Below are positions 1 through 8,395 of a DNA stretch of 64,000 nt, one piece after another. The number at the start of each line of letters is the position of its first letter. The first letter of the stretch is position 1. The notes below the pieces were generated by a model that had not been told where the DNA came from, did no database searches, and worked only from the letters and a program-made list of their open reading frames with translations. The stretch is from Flavobacterium sp. UBA6721 (lineage in GTDB: Bacteria; Bacteroidota; Bacteroidia; Flavobacteriales; Flavobacteriaceae), in contig DKIJ01000002.1 of assembly GCA_002454195.1 (NCBI GenBank), forward strand, positions 1 through 64,000, read 5' to 3'. Both the position numbers and the translations under genes were made by a program.

Positions 1-99
1 AGAATTTTAGCAAAAATAACAGCAATGACTCTAATTCAATATATCAATAAATTCATATTTGATAGACCTATAAATAATATTAAAAATCAAATTATTTAA
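1..99 (+). CDS. IS982-like transposase, C-terminal end (cut by window edge)
   Basis: Frame 1 is open from the first base to a TAA at 97-99 and encodes 32 residues beginning RILAKITAMTLIQY and ending in an RPINNIK-like tail. This matches my recollection of the C-terminus of IS982-family (DDE) transposases, where A-KITA-TLIQY-N precedes a short basic end. The rest of the gene lies upstream of the window. Just after the stop, 104-115 (ACCCAACGGGTT) is a short palindrome that could belong to the terminal inverted repeat, but the other end is not visible. Family assignment comes from a short tail and so is moderate. Confidence 0.6.
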   Translation, partial: RILAKITAMTLIQYINKFIFDRPINNIKNQII

Positions 100-143
100 T
101 TTCACCCAACGGGTTATTTATTATAAGTTTGAATTTAAGAAAT

Positions 144-434
144 CTAATCATTTTCAGAATCAAAAAAATCATCCGGATTAAAAGGAATATCATCATCAGG
201 GTCTTTATCGTGTGCGCTGATACCTGGAGGGTTAAAAAGTCCCCAATTATCTTTTATGTAATACCAAACATCAAAATTTTCGACCCAATCAATAAATAAC
301 AAGCGAAATTCCTCAATTTCGTTTCTTAATAGTTCTATGTAGTCCTGATTTTCAATAGCTTCTTCGTGCGCTAAACTTCCTGCATATACATAAAGTTCTC
401 TGGCAGCCTTGCGAATTAAGGTTGCGTTTTCCAT
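144..434 (-). CDS. Conserved small protein, C-terminal part (likely frameshifted with next ORF)
   Basis: Ninety-six residues, mostly helical, with an acidic tail (DKDPDDDIPFNPDDFF). Its ATG lies inside the 3' end of the upstream 73-residue ORF in another frame. Adding one A to the A-run at 434-437 would fuse the two into one protein of about 160 residues running ...VELYDLK-MENATLIRK.... The first part resembles four-helix-bundle proteins, and a continuous product seems more natural than two overlapping ones. I recognise no function. It could be a real coupled pair, a sequencing error in a homopolymer, or a fresh frameshift. Confidence 0.55.
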   Translation of the reverse strand: MENATLIRKAARELYVYAGSLAHEEAIENQDYIELLRNEIEEFRLLFIDWVENFDVWYYIKDNWGLFNPPGISAHDKDPDDDIPFNPDDFFDSEND

Positions 435-637
435 TTTAAATCATATAATTCTACTGAATGTGCACCAGCAATTTTCGCTGGAATTAACATTGCATTTTCC
501 ATCATAAAATGTACGGTTGTTTGTTGAAGGAATTCATTATCAGCGGGAACAATTTCGACCAATCCTCTTGTTATTTGGTAAATTTGTTCTGCTTTTTGAT
601 ATAAAGGAAATTGTTCTAATTCGTCTCGTTTTGACAT
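416..637 (-). CDS. Conserved small protein, N-terminal part (likely frameshifted with next ORF)
   Basis: Seventy-three residues starting MSKRDELEQFPLYQKAEQIY, predicted helical, with the feel of a small four-helix-bundle protein. The reading frame leaves a plausible sequence only at its last few residues (after VELYDLK), exactly where the next ORF starts in the other frame. This suggests that 144-637 was once a single gene. No catalytic motif, signal peptide or membrane segment is visible, and the function is unknown. The next gene upstream on the same strand is the nitroreductase, whose stop lies 8 bases away, so they are probably co-transcribed. Confidence 0.55.
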   Translation of the reverse strand: MSKRDELEQFPLYQKAEQIYQITRGLVEIVPADNEFLQQTTVHFMMENAMLIPAKIAGAHSVELYDLKWKTQP

Positions 638-645
638 TGTTTGGA

Positions 646-1245
646 TTAAATGGATTCAATTACACTTTCTATAGCTCTTCTTGATTTTGGAGTGACTTCA
701 ATACGATTAAAATCATCTTCAGCTCCATAACCCACGGCCATAGCAAAAAGCGGTTTATATACTTTCATGTCCAGTATGTCTCTGTATTTATCGGATTCGA
801 TTCCTTCCATAGCGGTAGAATCCAATCCTAGCGCAATACTGGCGGTTAATCCAACTCCTAAGGCAATATACACTTGTTTGGCTAACCAGGTTTTTAAATC
901 GGCTTCCGGAGTGCTGGCTTTGATTTGGTTGTACCAATCTCTTCTGGCAGCTGGTAATTCTTCATCTACAATTTTTTGAAATGCATCCAAATCGTCGGCT
1001 ACGCTAAAAACTACCAGTAAATGTGCCTGATTAATTTTCTCCGTATTGTGCATCGAAACTGAAGCTAATTTCGACTTCATTTCCGGATTTTGTACAAAAG
1101 TAAATTTCCAAGGCTGGATATTAATTGAAGAAGGTGTAAGACGTAAAATTTCTTTTAATTCTTCTATTTTATCTTGTGGAATCGCTTTGTCTGACTGGTA
1201 ATGTTTGGCAGTATATCTTTTTTGAATTAATTCTAGAATATTCAT
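646..1245 (-). CDS. Nitroreductase family NAD(P)H-dependent oxidoreductase (NfsB-like)
   Basis: FMN-dependent oxidoreductase of the NfsB type that reduces nitroaromatics and quinones with NAD(P)H in the cytosol. The sequence starts MNILELIQKRYTAKHY, contains LTPSSINIQPWKFTFV (the FMN-contacting segment of the family) and later a GLTASIALGLDS-MEG stretch, and is about 199 residues, normal for the family. The ATG at 1245 is chosen because it begins at the conserved N-terminus; an upstream TTG at 1269 would add eight unlikely residues. The physiological substrate cannot be told from sequence. Confidence 0.88.
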   Translation of the reverse strand: MNILELIQKRYTAKHYQSDKAIPQDKIEELKEILRLTPSSINIQPWKFTFVQNPEMKSKLASVSMHNTEKINQAHLLVVFSVADDLDAFQKIVDEELPAARRDWYNQIKASTPEADLKTWLAKQVYIALGVGLTASIALGLDSTAMEGIESDKYRDILDMKVYKPLFAMAVGYGAEDDFNRIEVTPKSRRAIESVIESI

Positions 1246-1320
1246 GATTTTCTGTATGTTTTCCTGCAAATTTAAGTTATTTCTTCGAGATGCTATTTGG
1301 TTAAGTATCTAAAATTTTAC

Positions 1321-1671
1321 TTACAGTCTTTCTCCAAAAGTCAGCAAATTGTTATCCGGATCGAGTAGGGCAAACTCCTTTTGTCCCCAAGGTTTCGTTT
1401 GTAATGAACCGTTAGGATGAATAGGTATTTTTTTGTCTAAAAAAGATTGGTAAACTTTCTCGATTTCATGGGTTCGAATATATACCTGACCGTAATTTTC
1501 TTTCGGATTCAACGTTTTGAATTCGAAAAAGTGAATTTCTATTTGGTCTTTTTTAAGTAACAAATAATCGCCGTAATCGCCAATTTCAGTAAAGCCTAAA
1601 AGTTCGATATAATATGTCTTTGTGGCATTTTTATTTCTCATGGGTAATTTAGGGTTGATGGTTGTGAGCAT
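1321..1671 (-). CDS. VOC-superfamily protein (glyoxalase/bleomycin-resistance-like)
   Basis: A 116-residue single-module protein of the vicinal oxygen chelate fold. The order of elements (N-terminal beta strand, YYIELLGF, LLLKKDQIEIHFFEF, GQVYIRTHEIEKVYQSFLDKKI, and the closing WGQKEFALLDPDNNLLTFGE) fits bleomycin-binding-type VOC proteins. These bind small molecules as dimers; some confer bleomycin resistance, but most have unknown ligands. The final DPDNNLL-F-E strand supplies the usual metal or ligand position. No neighbour points to a pathway. Confidence 0.85.
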   Translation of the reverse strand: MLTTINPKLPMRNKNATKTYYIELLGFTEIGDYGDYLLLKKDQIEIHFFEFKTLNPKENYGQVYIRTHEIEKVYQSFLDKKIPIHPNGSLQTKPWGQKEFALLDPDNNLLTFGERL

Positions 1672-1719
1672 GGGTTTTGGTTTTAGAATAGTTGAGTTGT
1701 AAAATGTGTTATGGAGATG

Positions 1720-2178
1720 TTACACCCCAAATTGCTTTAAATGATGATCCAGATGTTTGTAAAATAAATTACTCCATTCGTTAGCAGTCATTCTTCCAAA
1801 GGAAATGTTTTCCAAGCCTTCAAAATGATTAGTACCTAATTGTTGGGCTTTGTTGATGTTGGCAATCAAGTATTGCTTTTCCTTATCAAAATCTTGACTT
1901 CCTGTAATCAAAAAATCAGGTGCAGTTCTCCCATTTTTAGAATAAGCTTTGTCATTGGTAACAAAACCTTTTATAATTGTTTTGAGCAAAAATTTCTTGA
2001 ATGCATTTGGTTTTTTAAACTCTTCAGGATGAAAAGCATAACGGTAAGCCACATTACAATGTGCTAGCATCTTATCCACACTCATTTTACCCCATTGAGG
2101 AGAAGAAGAAGAGGTAAGTAGTTCAATCCTATTGATGATTTCATCAGATACGGCTTTTTCAAAAATATTTTTTATCAT
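1720..2178 (-). CDS. DUF1569 (DinB-like helical bundle) protein
   Basis: A 152-residue protein with the features of DUF1569: W-KMSVDKMLAHCNVAY near the start, a basic PNAFKKFLLKTIIKGFV middle, and a FGRMTANEWSNLFYKHLDHHLKQFGV end. The conserved His residues (LAHCN and KHLDHHLKQ) are those that bind metal in the DinB/YfiT helical superfamily. The biochemical role is unknown; relatives are thought to be metal-dependent transferases or hydrolases. It stands alone on the minus strand, followed by a 367-base gap. Confidence 0.85.
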   Translation of the reverse strand: MIKNIFEKAVSDEIINRIELLTSSSSPQWGKMSVDKMLAHCNVAYRYAFHPEEFKKPNAFKKFLLKTIIKGFVTNDKAYSKNGRTAPDFLITGSQDFDKEKQYLIANINKAQQLGTNHFEGLENISFGRMTANEWSNLFYKHLDHHLKQFGV

Positions 2179-2286
2179 TTTGATGAGTTTTGGTTAAGCT
2201 AACGCAATTTAGGGAATTTCTATTTCTTTTTACACATTAATCAAAATATTATCATGCTGCGGAAGGGAAAATCAAAACGTTCTCAT

Positions 2287-2370
2287 TAGCCCTGATCGAG
2301 CTGATATCCTCGTAGAGATAAAAGCGAGAGCAGGAGGGAAGTGGCTCGTGGAAAGTTTTCGTACTGCTCC
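2287..2370. repeat. Flavobacterial interspersed structured repeat
   Basis: The gap 2179-2545 (367 bases) holds three elements and no gene. This first one begins TAGCCCTGAT and ends with a GCTCC box, with a GATATCCT segment and an AAAGCGAGAGCAGGA segment between. I recognise this layout as an interspersed GC-richer repeat common in Flavobacterium intergenic regions, although this copy is degenerate. It may form a folded RNA or serve as a mobile miniature element; its function is not known. Confidence 0.5.
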
Positions 2371-2375
2371 TAAAC

Positions 2376-2409
2376 AAAAAAAAACACCAATCGGTTAGGA
2401 CTGGTGTTT
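2376..2409 (-). terminator. Rho-independent terminator of clpB
   Basis: An 8-bp stem AAACACCA (2382-2389) / TGGTGTTT (2402-2409) read on the minus strand is followed by a run of T. This is the expected place for the end of the clpB transcript. Confidence 0.7.
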
Positions 2410-2429
2410 CTAGGATTTTGTTATTTATG

Positions 2430-2546
2430 AGTCATTGCGAGCGATAGCGCGGCAATCTCACCAAGTTTTTAGCAACTGACTTTTAATAGTGAGATTAGCT
2501 AAAGCTCAATTCGTTGCACTCGGGTGCTTCGTTCCTCGCAATGACT
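2430..2546. repeat. Inverted-repeat element abutting the clpB stop codon
   Basis: AGTCATTGCGAG (2430-2441) is matched in inverse by CTCGCAATGACT (2535-2546), with an inner pair CAATCTCAC (2453-2461) / GTGAGATTA (2489-2497). This is a common flavobacterial intergenic palindrome (GTCATTGCGAG...CAATCTCA). Its right arm runs to the first base of the clpB stop codon. A relative with different arms lies at 33531-33649. Confidence 0.75.
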
Positions 2547-5155
2547 TAGACAGCGGCTGTTTCGCTTTGGTTTCTGAAAACCAATTGACCGTCGAAAGAA
2601 TCCAAAAGAATGATACTGTCGGTAGTGATTTTACCGGCTAGAATTTCTTTAGACAATTGGTTCAAAACCTCTCTTTGAATCACACGTTTTACCGGACGGG
2701 CACCAAATTGCGGATCAAATCCTTTTTCGGACAAGTAAGCAATTGCCTCTGGAGTGGCGTCCATGGTAATACCTTGTTGTGCGAGCATTTTGGTAATGCT
2801 TTTCAATTGTAAGCCTACAATTTGAGCAATGTTAGCATTGGTCAACGGTGTAAACATCACAATTTCGTCAATACGGTTAATGAACTCTGGACGAACGCTT
2901 TGTTTCAACAAGCCTAACACTTCCGCTTTGGCAGCTTCCGTAGCGGCATCGATGCCACCTTTTAAGTTTTCAAATTTCTCCTGAATAATCTGGCTTCCCA
3001 TATTGGAAGTCATTATGATAATTGTATTTTTAAAATCGGCCAAACGTCCTTTGTTATCCGTTAAACGTCCTTCGTCGAGTACCTGCAATAAAATATTAAA
3101 GGTGTCAGGATGCGCTTTTTCTATTTCGTCCAGCAAAATAACAGAATAGGGTTTTCTACGTACGGCTTCGGTTAATTGTCCACCTTCGTCATAACCTACA
3201 TATCCAGGAGGTGCACCTACTAAACGACTCACAGAGTGACGTTCTTGGTATTCGCTCATATCAATACGGGTCATAGCGTTTTCATCGTCAAATAAATATT
3301 CCGCTAAGGCTTTTGCTAATTCGGTTTTACCCACACCGGTTGTTCCCAAGAATAAGAAAGTACCTAATGGTTTTTTCATATCCTGTAAACCTGCACGACT
3401 TCTACGTACGGCATCACTTACCGCTTCGATTGCTTCTTCTTGACCAACTACACGTTGGTGTAATTCTTCTTCTAGGTGCAATAGTTTTTCTCTTTCGCCT
3501 TGCAGCATTTTCACCACTGGAATTCCGGTCCATTTAGCAACTACTTCGGCAATATCTTCACGAGTTACTTCCTCTTTAATTAAGGAACTTCCGCCAGACT
3601 GATTTTCCTGTAACTCTTTCGTTAAAGATTCCAGATGTTCCTGTGCTTCTTTAATTTTTCCGTATCTGATTTCGGCTACTTTTCCATAATCACCATCGCG
3701 TTCTGCACGTTCGGCTTCGTATTTATAATTCTCGATCTCAGTTTTTACCGCCTGGATATTATCTACAACGTCTTTTTCTGATATCCATTTGGCGAAAATT
3801 TTATTTCTGTCTTCTTTCAGATTAGCCAACTCCATTCCTAAAATTTTTAGTTTGGCTTCGTCTTTTTCTCTTTTGATAGCTTCAATTTCAATTTCAAGCT
3901 GCATTACTTTTCTATCTAATACATCTAATTCTTCAGGTTTTGAATTGATTTCCATACGAATTTTAGATGCAGCTTCGTCCATTAAATCAATGGCTTTATC
4001 TGGTAAAAAGCGATTAGTGATATAGCGTTGTGATAATTCTACAGCAGCAATAATGGCCTCGTCCTTGATTTGTACCTGATGGTGTGTTTCGTATTTTTCT
4101 TTAATACCACGCAAAATCGAAATAGCACTTTCAGTATCTGGTTCGTCAATTAGTACTTTTTGGAAACGTCTTTCTAAGGCTTTGTCTTTTTCAAAGTATT
4201 TTTGATATTCGTCCAAAGTAGTGGCTCCAATGGCTCTTAGTTCGCCACGAGCCAAAGCCGGTTTTAGGATATTCGCTGCATCCATCGCACCTTCGCCACC
4301 TCCTGCACCAACTAAGGTGTGAATTTCGTCAATGAACAGAACGATGTCACCTTCGGCAGAAGTTACTTCTTTTACCACCGATTTCAAACGTTCTTCAAAT
4401 TCTCCTTTGTATTTGGCACCGGCAATCAAAGCTCCCATATCTAGTGAGTACACGATTTTTCCCTTCAGGTTTTCAGGAACGTCACCATCTACAATTCGGT
4501 GTGCTAAACCTTCGGCAATAGCGGTTTTACCCACACCTGGTTCTCCTACCAGCATTGGGTTGTTTTTGGTTCGACGTGTCAAAATTTGCAATACTCTTCG
4601 AATTTCTTCGTCACGGCCAATAACCGGATCCAGTTTGCCGCTACGGGCTAATTCGTTAAGGTTTTTAGCGTATTTATTCAACGAATTATAAGTTTCCTCA
4701 GCTGATGCCGACGTCACTCTTTCGCCTTTTCGTAATTCATCGATAGCTGCTTTTAAGCTTTTTTCGGTCACGCCCTGGTCTTTTAAAATTTGGGCAACCT
4801 TAGATTTGGAAGCAAAAATAGCTAAGATTAAATGTTCGATAGAAACATATTCATCGTTCATTTTTTGCGCAATAATTTCGGCTTCAGTCAACGTTTTATT
4901 CGCTTCTCTGGAAAGCATAATATCAGCTCCCGAAACTTTTGGAAAATTTTGGATGGTACTATCTAATACTTGCAAAAAAAGCGGCACATTTACATTAAGT
5001 TTTTTCAAAATAAAAGGTGCAACATTTTCGTCTACTTCAAAAATAGCTTTGAAAATGTGTTCATTTTCTATTTGTTGTTGGCCATAACGTTGCGCCAATT
5101 GTTGCGATTGCTGAATAGCTTCCTGCGATTTAATTGTAAATTTATTGATGTTCAT
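2546..5155 (-). CDS. clpB: ATP-dependent disaggregase ClpB
   Basis: Hsp100 AAA+ chaperone that forms a hexamer and, with DnaK/DnaJ/GrpE, pulls polypeptides out of aggregates in the cytosol. At 869 residues it has the full family length. The N-domain starts [21 protein letters not shown]1 has Walker A GEPGVGKT near residue 205 and Walker [10 protein letters not shown]; a long coiled-coil middle domain (about 410-530, [20 protein letters not shown]) separates ClpB from ClpA/ClpC; NBD2 has GTTGVGKTE near 607 and [20 protein letters not shown] promoter box lies about 70 bases upstream. It is divergent from the bacilliredoxin gene. Confidence 0.98.
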   Translation of the reverse strand: MNINKFTIKSQEAIQQSQQLAQRYGQQQIENEHIFKAIFEVDENVAPFILKKLNVNVPLFLQVLDSTIQNFPKVSGADIMLSREANKTLTEAEIIAQKMNDEYVSIEHLILAIFASKSKVAQILKDQGVTEKSLKAAIDELRKGERVTSASAEETYNSLNKYAKNLNELARSGKLDPVIGRDEEIRRVLQILTRRTKNNPMLVGEPGVGKTAIAEGLAHRIVDGDVPENLKGKIVYSLDMGALIAGAKYKGEFEERLKSVVKEVTSAEGDIVLFIDEIHTLVGAGGGEGAMDAANILKPALARGELRAIGATTLDEYQKYFEKDKALERRFQKVLIDEPDTESAISILRGIKEKYETHHQVQIKDEAIIAAVELSQRYITNRFLPDKAIDLMDEAASKIRMEINSKPEELDVLDRKVMQLEIEIEAIKREKDEAKLKILGMELANLKEDRNKIFAKWISEKDVVDNIQAVKTEIENYKYEAERAERDGDYGKVAEIRYGKIKEAQEHLESLTKELQENQSGGSSLIKEEVTREDIAEVVAKWTGIPVVKMLQGEREKLLHLEEELHQRVVGQEEAIEAVSDAVRRSRAGLQDMKKPLGTFLFLGTTGVGKTELAKALAEYLFDDENAMTRIDMSEYQERHSVSRLVGAPPGYVGYDEGGQLTEAVRRKPYSVILLDEIEKAHPDTFNILLQVLDEGRLTDNKGRLADFKNTIIIMTSNMGSQIIQEKFENLKGGIDAATEAAKAEVLGLLKQSVRPEFINRIDEIVMFTPLTNANIAQIVGLQLKSITKMLAQQGITMDATPEAIAYLSEKGFDPQFGARPVKRVIQREVLNQLSKEILAGKITTDSIILLDSFDGQLVFRNQSETAAV

Positions 5156-5225
5156 TTTATTTTATTGATTTGGTTTAAACTTATTAATTACCTTTGTAAT
5201 CATTGGGACAAATTATATTCCACAT

Positions 5226-5233
5226 CAAATTTA
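5226..5233 (-). promoter_or_regulatory. Candidate -7 box for clpB
   Basis: On the minus strand this reads TAAATTTG, a full match to the Bacteroidota TAnnTTTG element, 71 bases upstream of the clpB ATG. I see no TTG at the usual -33 spacing, so it is weakly supported. Confidence 0.35.
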
Positions 5234-5305
5234 CAGACAAAACGACATAAAAAGACTGATTTTTATCAGTTTTTAGTGTCAAAAAGTCATAAAACAAGTC
5301 AAAAT

Positions 5306-5698
5306 ATGAGTTTTTTTAAAAATATCTTTGGAGACAATGAAACTCCAAAACAACAAGAAGTGAAAATTAATTGGGAAAATTTAACCGATTTGAATCAGTT
5401 AGGTGAAATTATTTTTAATTCTAATGAGAAACCAGTGGTCATTTTTAAACACAGTACTAGATGTAGTATCAGTAGAATGGCTCTAAAGCAATTTGAAAAC
5501 GAATTTGCTTTACAGGATAAAGTTACACCCTATTTTTTAGATTTGATTACATATCGCGAAATTTCTAATGAAATAGCTAATCGTTTTGGGGTACAACATC
5601 AATCGCCACAAATCTTGGTTATTAAAGACGGGAAATCTGTTTATGATGCTTCGCATTCAGATATTGATGCGGAATTTTTGAATAGTAAAATTGGATAA
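5306..5698 (+). CDS. ytxJ: Bacilliredoxin, YtxJ/BrxC type (bacillithiol system)
   Basis: Thioredoxin-fold monothiol protein that removes bacillithiol from protein cysteines. From the ATG at 5306 it is 130 residues: an N-terminal lead (MSFFKNIFGD), a strand and active site VVIFKHSTRCSIS (one Cys, followed by Ser-Ile-Ser where YtxJ proteins usually have CPIS), and the SPQILVIKDGKSVY cis-Pro strand near residue 103. The start at 5306 is preferred because the longer frame from 4970 runs antisense through clpB. Its divergent pairing with clpB fits a stress role. The Pro-to-Ser change after Cys is a mild variation. Confidence 0.85.
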   Translation: MSFFKNIFGDNETPKQQEVKINWENLTDLNQLGEIIFNSNEKPVVIFKHSTRCSISRMALKQFENEFALQDKVTPYFLDLITYREISNEIANRFGVQHQSPQILVIKDGKSVYDASHSDIDAEFLNSKIG

Positions 5699-5701
5699 AA
5701 T

Positions 5702-5737
5702 CCCCTCTAATTTATAATAGCTATTGTTATAGAGGGG
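5702..5737. terminator. Bidirectional terminator between convergent genes
   Basis: CCCCTCTA (5702-5709) pairs with TAGAGGGG (5730-5737), with further pairing inside the loop (ATAATAGCTATTGTTAT). It sits between the bacilliredoxin and the dehydrogenase genes, which converge. Confidence 0.7.
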
Positions 5738-5748
5738 GTTATTAATAC

Positions 5749-6915
5749 TTATAATTTAAGAGGATGCCATTTTGTATCCGAATTTGATGCGTTAACAACA
5801 TTTTCGATAAAAGCCATTCCTCTCACACCATCATTTTCGTTAGGGTAATCAATGTCAATTTCAGTTGGAGTTTGACCACTTAAATCAGCTAACAATGTAT
5901 TTGCAAAATTTTTGTAAATATTAGCAAATGCTTCCAAATATCCTTCGGGGTGACCACCAGGAGTTCTGCAATTTGAAGTCATGTATGAACTTAAATTGGG
6001 ATAATTGGTTCCTGCTCTTAATATTTGTGTAGGATTGTCTAGCCATTTTAGAATAAGAGAATTAGGTTCCATTTGATGCCATTCAAGCCCACCTTTTTCA
6101 CCGTAAACTCTTATTTTCAAGGCATTCTCTTCACCGGCTGCTACCTGTGATGCTAACAATACTCCAGTAGCACCATTATTAAAACGAAGTAATACACTTC
6201 CATCATCATCAAGCATTCTTCCGTCGACAACTGTATTTAAACTAGCACATAATTCTGTAATTTGTAAACCAGAAATGTATTCAGCTAAATGTGCTGCGTG
6301 AGTTCCTATATCTCCCATTGATGCACTTTTTCCGCTTTTTTCCGGGTCAGTACGCCAAGCTGCCTGCATATTACCTTCTCGTTCCGATAATCTGCTAAGC
6401 CAGCCTTGAGGGTATTCGACCCAAATTTTTCGTATTTTACCCAAATCACCATTTTTGATTATTGCTTTGGCTTGTTTAACCATTGGATAACCTGAATAGG
6501 TATGAGTTAGACACAATCTTTTTCCTGTTTCTTTAACCTTAGCTTGTAATAATAAAGCTTGTTCATAGGTTAAGGTCATAGGTTTTTCTAATACAACATT
6601 AAAACCTTTTTCTAAAGCCATCATGGCTGGTTCAAAATGAACAAAATTTGGAGTTACTATTGTTACAAAATCAATTCTTTCATCAGCAGGTAATTCAGCT
6701 TCTTTATTAAGCATGTCAGTATAATTCAAATAAGTTCGATCCTCATCTAAAAATAGTTCACGACCAGATTCAACTGCAAGATCAGGTTCGATATTTAATG
6801 CACCACACTTTAGTTCTATGAGACCATCTAACCACATTGCGTGTCTATGAATCGCTCCTATGAAGGCATTTTTTCCACCGCCAATCATACCCATTCGTAA
6901 TTTTCTTCTATTCAT
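5749..6915 (-). CDS. Gfo/Idh/MocA family NAD(P)-dependent sugar oxidoreductase
   Basis: A 388-residue cytosolic dehydrogenase. The Rossmann nucleotide loop is MGMIGGGKNAFIGAIHR (residues 8-24), the family EKP motif lies at 110-112 (VVLEKPMTLT), and GDIGTHAAHLAEY (201-213) carries the putative catalytic His. The N-terminal MNRRK is not followed by a hydrophobic stretch, so it is not a signal peptide. Members oxidise or reduce sugars, inositols or 3-keto-sugars. It is divergent from the ten-kilobase sugar operon and probably supplies the cytosolic 3-keto reduction or oxidation step; this role is inferred from context. Confidence 0.9.
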   Translation of the reverse strand: MNRRKLRMGMIGGGKNAFIGAIHRHAMWLDGLIELKCGALNIEPDLAVESGRELFLDEDRTYLNYTDMLNKEAELPADERIDFVTIVTPNFVHFEPAMMALEKGFNVVLEKPMTLTYEQALLLQAKVKETGKRLCLTHTYSGYPMVKQAKAIIKNGDLGKIRKIWVEYPQGWLSRLSEREGNMQAAWRTDPEKSGKSASMGDIGTHAAHLAEYISGLQITELCASLNTVVDGRMLDDDGSVLLRFNNGATGVLLASQVAAGEENALKIRVYGEKGGLEWHQMEPNSLILKWLDNPTQILRAGTNYPNLSSYMTSNCRTPGGHPEGYLEAFANIYKNFANTLLADLSGQTPTEIDIDYPNENDGVRGMAFIENVVNASNSDTKWHPLKL

Positions 6916-7003
6916 AATTAATATTATTATCAGTTATACTGATACAAACATCTACAAAAAAAAGAACGTTTACAACATTTTAAAATTAAATTTCACTTAT
7001 TGC

Positions 7004-7035
7004 TTGCAAATGAAGCGATAAATTTTATATGTTTG
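7004..7035 (+). promoter_or_regulatory. Candidate promoter of the keto-sugar operon
   Basis: TTG at 7004-7006, a 21-base spacer and TATGTTTG at 7028-7035 match the Bacteroidota TTG/TAnnTTTG pattern. It lies in the 256-base divergent gap, about 137 bases before the permease ATG, which would leave a long leader. Confidence 0.4.
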
Positions 7036-7171
7036 TATTTATCAAAATTATTCATTTGAATTTTTACATAAAGTGAAAATTTTTTGTAAATTTTATTAGT
7101 TATGTGAAATTTATTTTGATATATATTGTTATAATCGTTTAATTTAAAAACTAAAAAAATAGTAGGTAAAA

Positions 7172-8395
7172 ATGAAAAATACTACAAAAATTCAATTGTC
7201 AGTTATGATGTTTCTTAACTTTTTTGTTTGGGGAATTTGGTTTGTTACAATGGGTACTTTTTTGACAAAAGGTGATATTGCAGCCACAGGTTCGCAAACA
7301 GGTTTAGCATATGGGACACAGTGTTTAGGTGCAATTATAGCTCCATTTATAGTCGGGATGATTGCCGATAAATTTTTTGCTGCACAAAAGATATTAGGTG
7401 TTCTTCATTTTTTAGGAGCCATACTGCTATTTTTAATTTATTCTAGTACCGATTTTGAGAATTTTTATTCTTTGCTTTTACCATATATGATTCTTTTTAT
7501 GCCAACATTGGCTTTGATAAATTCAATTGCCTTGAATCAGATAAAGGATGCTGAGAAGGAATTTGCATATATCAGAGTTTGGGGAACTATAGGTTGGATA
7601 GTTGCAGGTTTGATCATAGGATGGATGGCATGGGAAAGTACTCCAGAAAAATTGAATATTACTTTTTTAGTTGCTGCATCAGTTTCTGCAATTTATGGTA
7701 TTTTTTGTTTCTTTTTGCCAGATACTCCGCCAACTAAAGCGGGTAAAAAAGTAAGTTTTTATGAAGCAATTGGTTTAGACGCTTTAAAGGTACTTGGAGA
7801 TAAAAATTACCTAATGTTCTTTATAGCCTCAATTTTAATTTGTATTCCATTAGCATTTTATTATGGACAGGCAAATCAGTTTCTTAATGAAATTAATATG
7901 AGTGGTGCTGCAGCAAAAATGACAATAGGTCAGATGTCGGAAACTCTTTTTTTATTCTTAATGCCTTTGTTTTTTTTACGATTTGGAGTAAAACAAATGC
8001 TATTAATTGGAATGTTAGCTTGGGCTGTTAGGTATCTGTTATTTGTTTATGGAAATGTAGATAATAATCTTTGGATGCTTTACGTTGCAATAGCATTACA
8101 TGGAGTTTGTTATGATTTCTTTTTTGTTACAGGGCAAATTTATACCGACAAAAAATCAGGAAAAGAGATCAGATCATCTGCTCAGGGGTTGATTACTTTG
8201 GCAACATATGGGGTAGGAATGTATATTGGTTTTTATGTAGCTGGAGAAATTGTTGATAAAAATGCTATAGAAGGAGGCTTACATAATTGGGATAAAATAT
8301 GGATTTTCCCTTCGCTTTTTGCTGTAGGAATAGCAATATTATTTTATGTGTTTTTTAAGGAGAAAGTTAAAGTAAATACTGAAAGTATATCATGA
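7172..8395 (+). CDS. MFS permease, nucleoside/sugar:H+ symporter type
   Basis: A 407-residue inner-membrane carrier with about twelve hydrophobic segments. The start, MKNTTKIQLSVMMFLNFFVWGIWF, and the loop VWGTIGWIVAGLIIGWM resemble the NupG-like MFS group that in Bacteroidota often sits in sugar-oxidation clusters annotated as nucleoside permeases. It opens an operon: its last codon overlaps the next start (ATGA at 8392-8395). The substrate is probably an oxidised or simple glycoside taken up from the periplasm, but that is inferred only from its neighbours. Confidence 0.85.
   Translation: MKNTTKIQLSVMMFLNFFVWGIWFVTMGTFLTKGDIAATGSQTGLAYGTQCLGAIIAPFIVGMIADKFFAAQKILGVLHFLGAILLFLIYSSTDFENFYSLLLPYMILFMPTLALINSIALNQIKDAEKEFAYIRVWGTIGWIVAGLIIGWMAWESTPEKLNITFLVAASVSAIYGIFCFFLPDTPPTKAGKKVSFYEAIGLDALKVLGDKNYLMFFIASILICIPLAFYYGQANQFLNEINMSGAAAKMTIGQMSETLFLFLMPLFFLRFGVKQMLLIGMLAWAVRYLLFVYGNVDNNLWMLYVAIALHGVCYDFFFVTGQIYTDKKSGKEIRSSAQGLITLATYGVGMYIGFYVAGEIVDKNAIEGGLHNWDKIWIFPSLFAVGIAILFYVFFKEKVKVNTESIS

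Noticed and set aside
4970..5305. In-frame upstream extension of the bacilliredoxin (112 extra residues)
   Set aside because: It runs antisense through clpB and through the promoter gap; the conserved protein starts at 5306.
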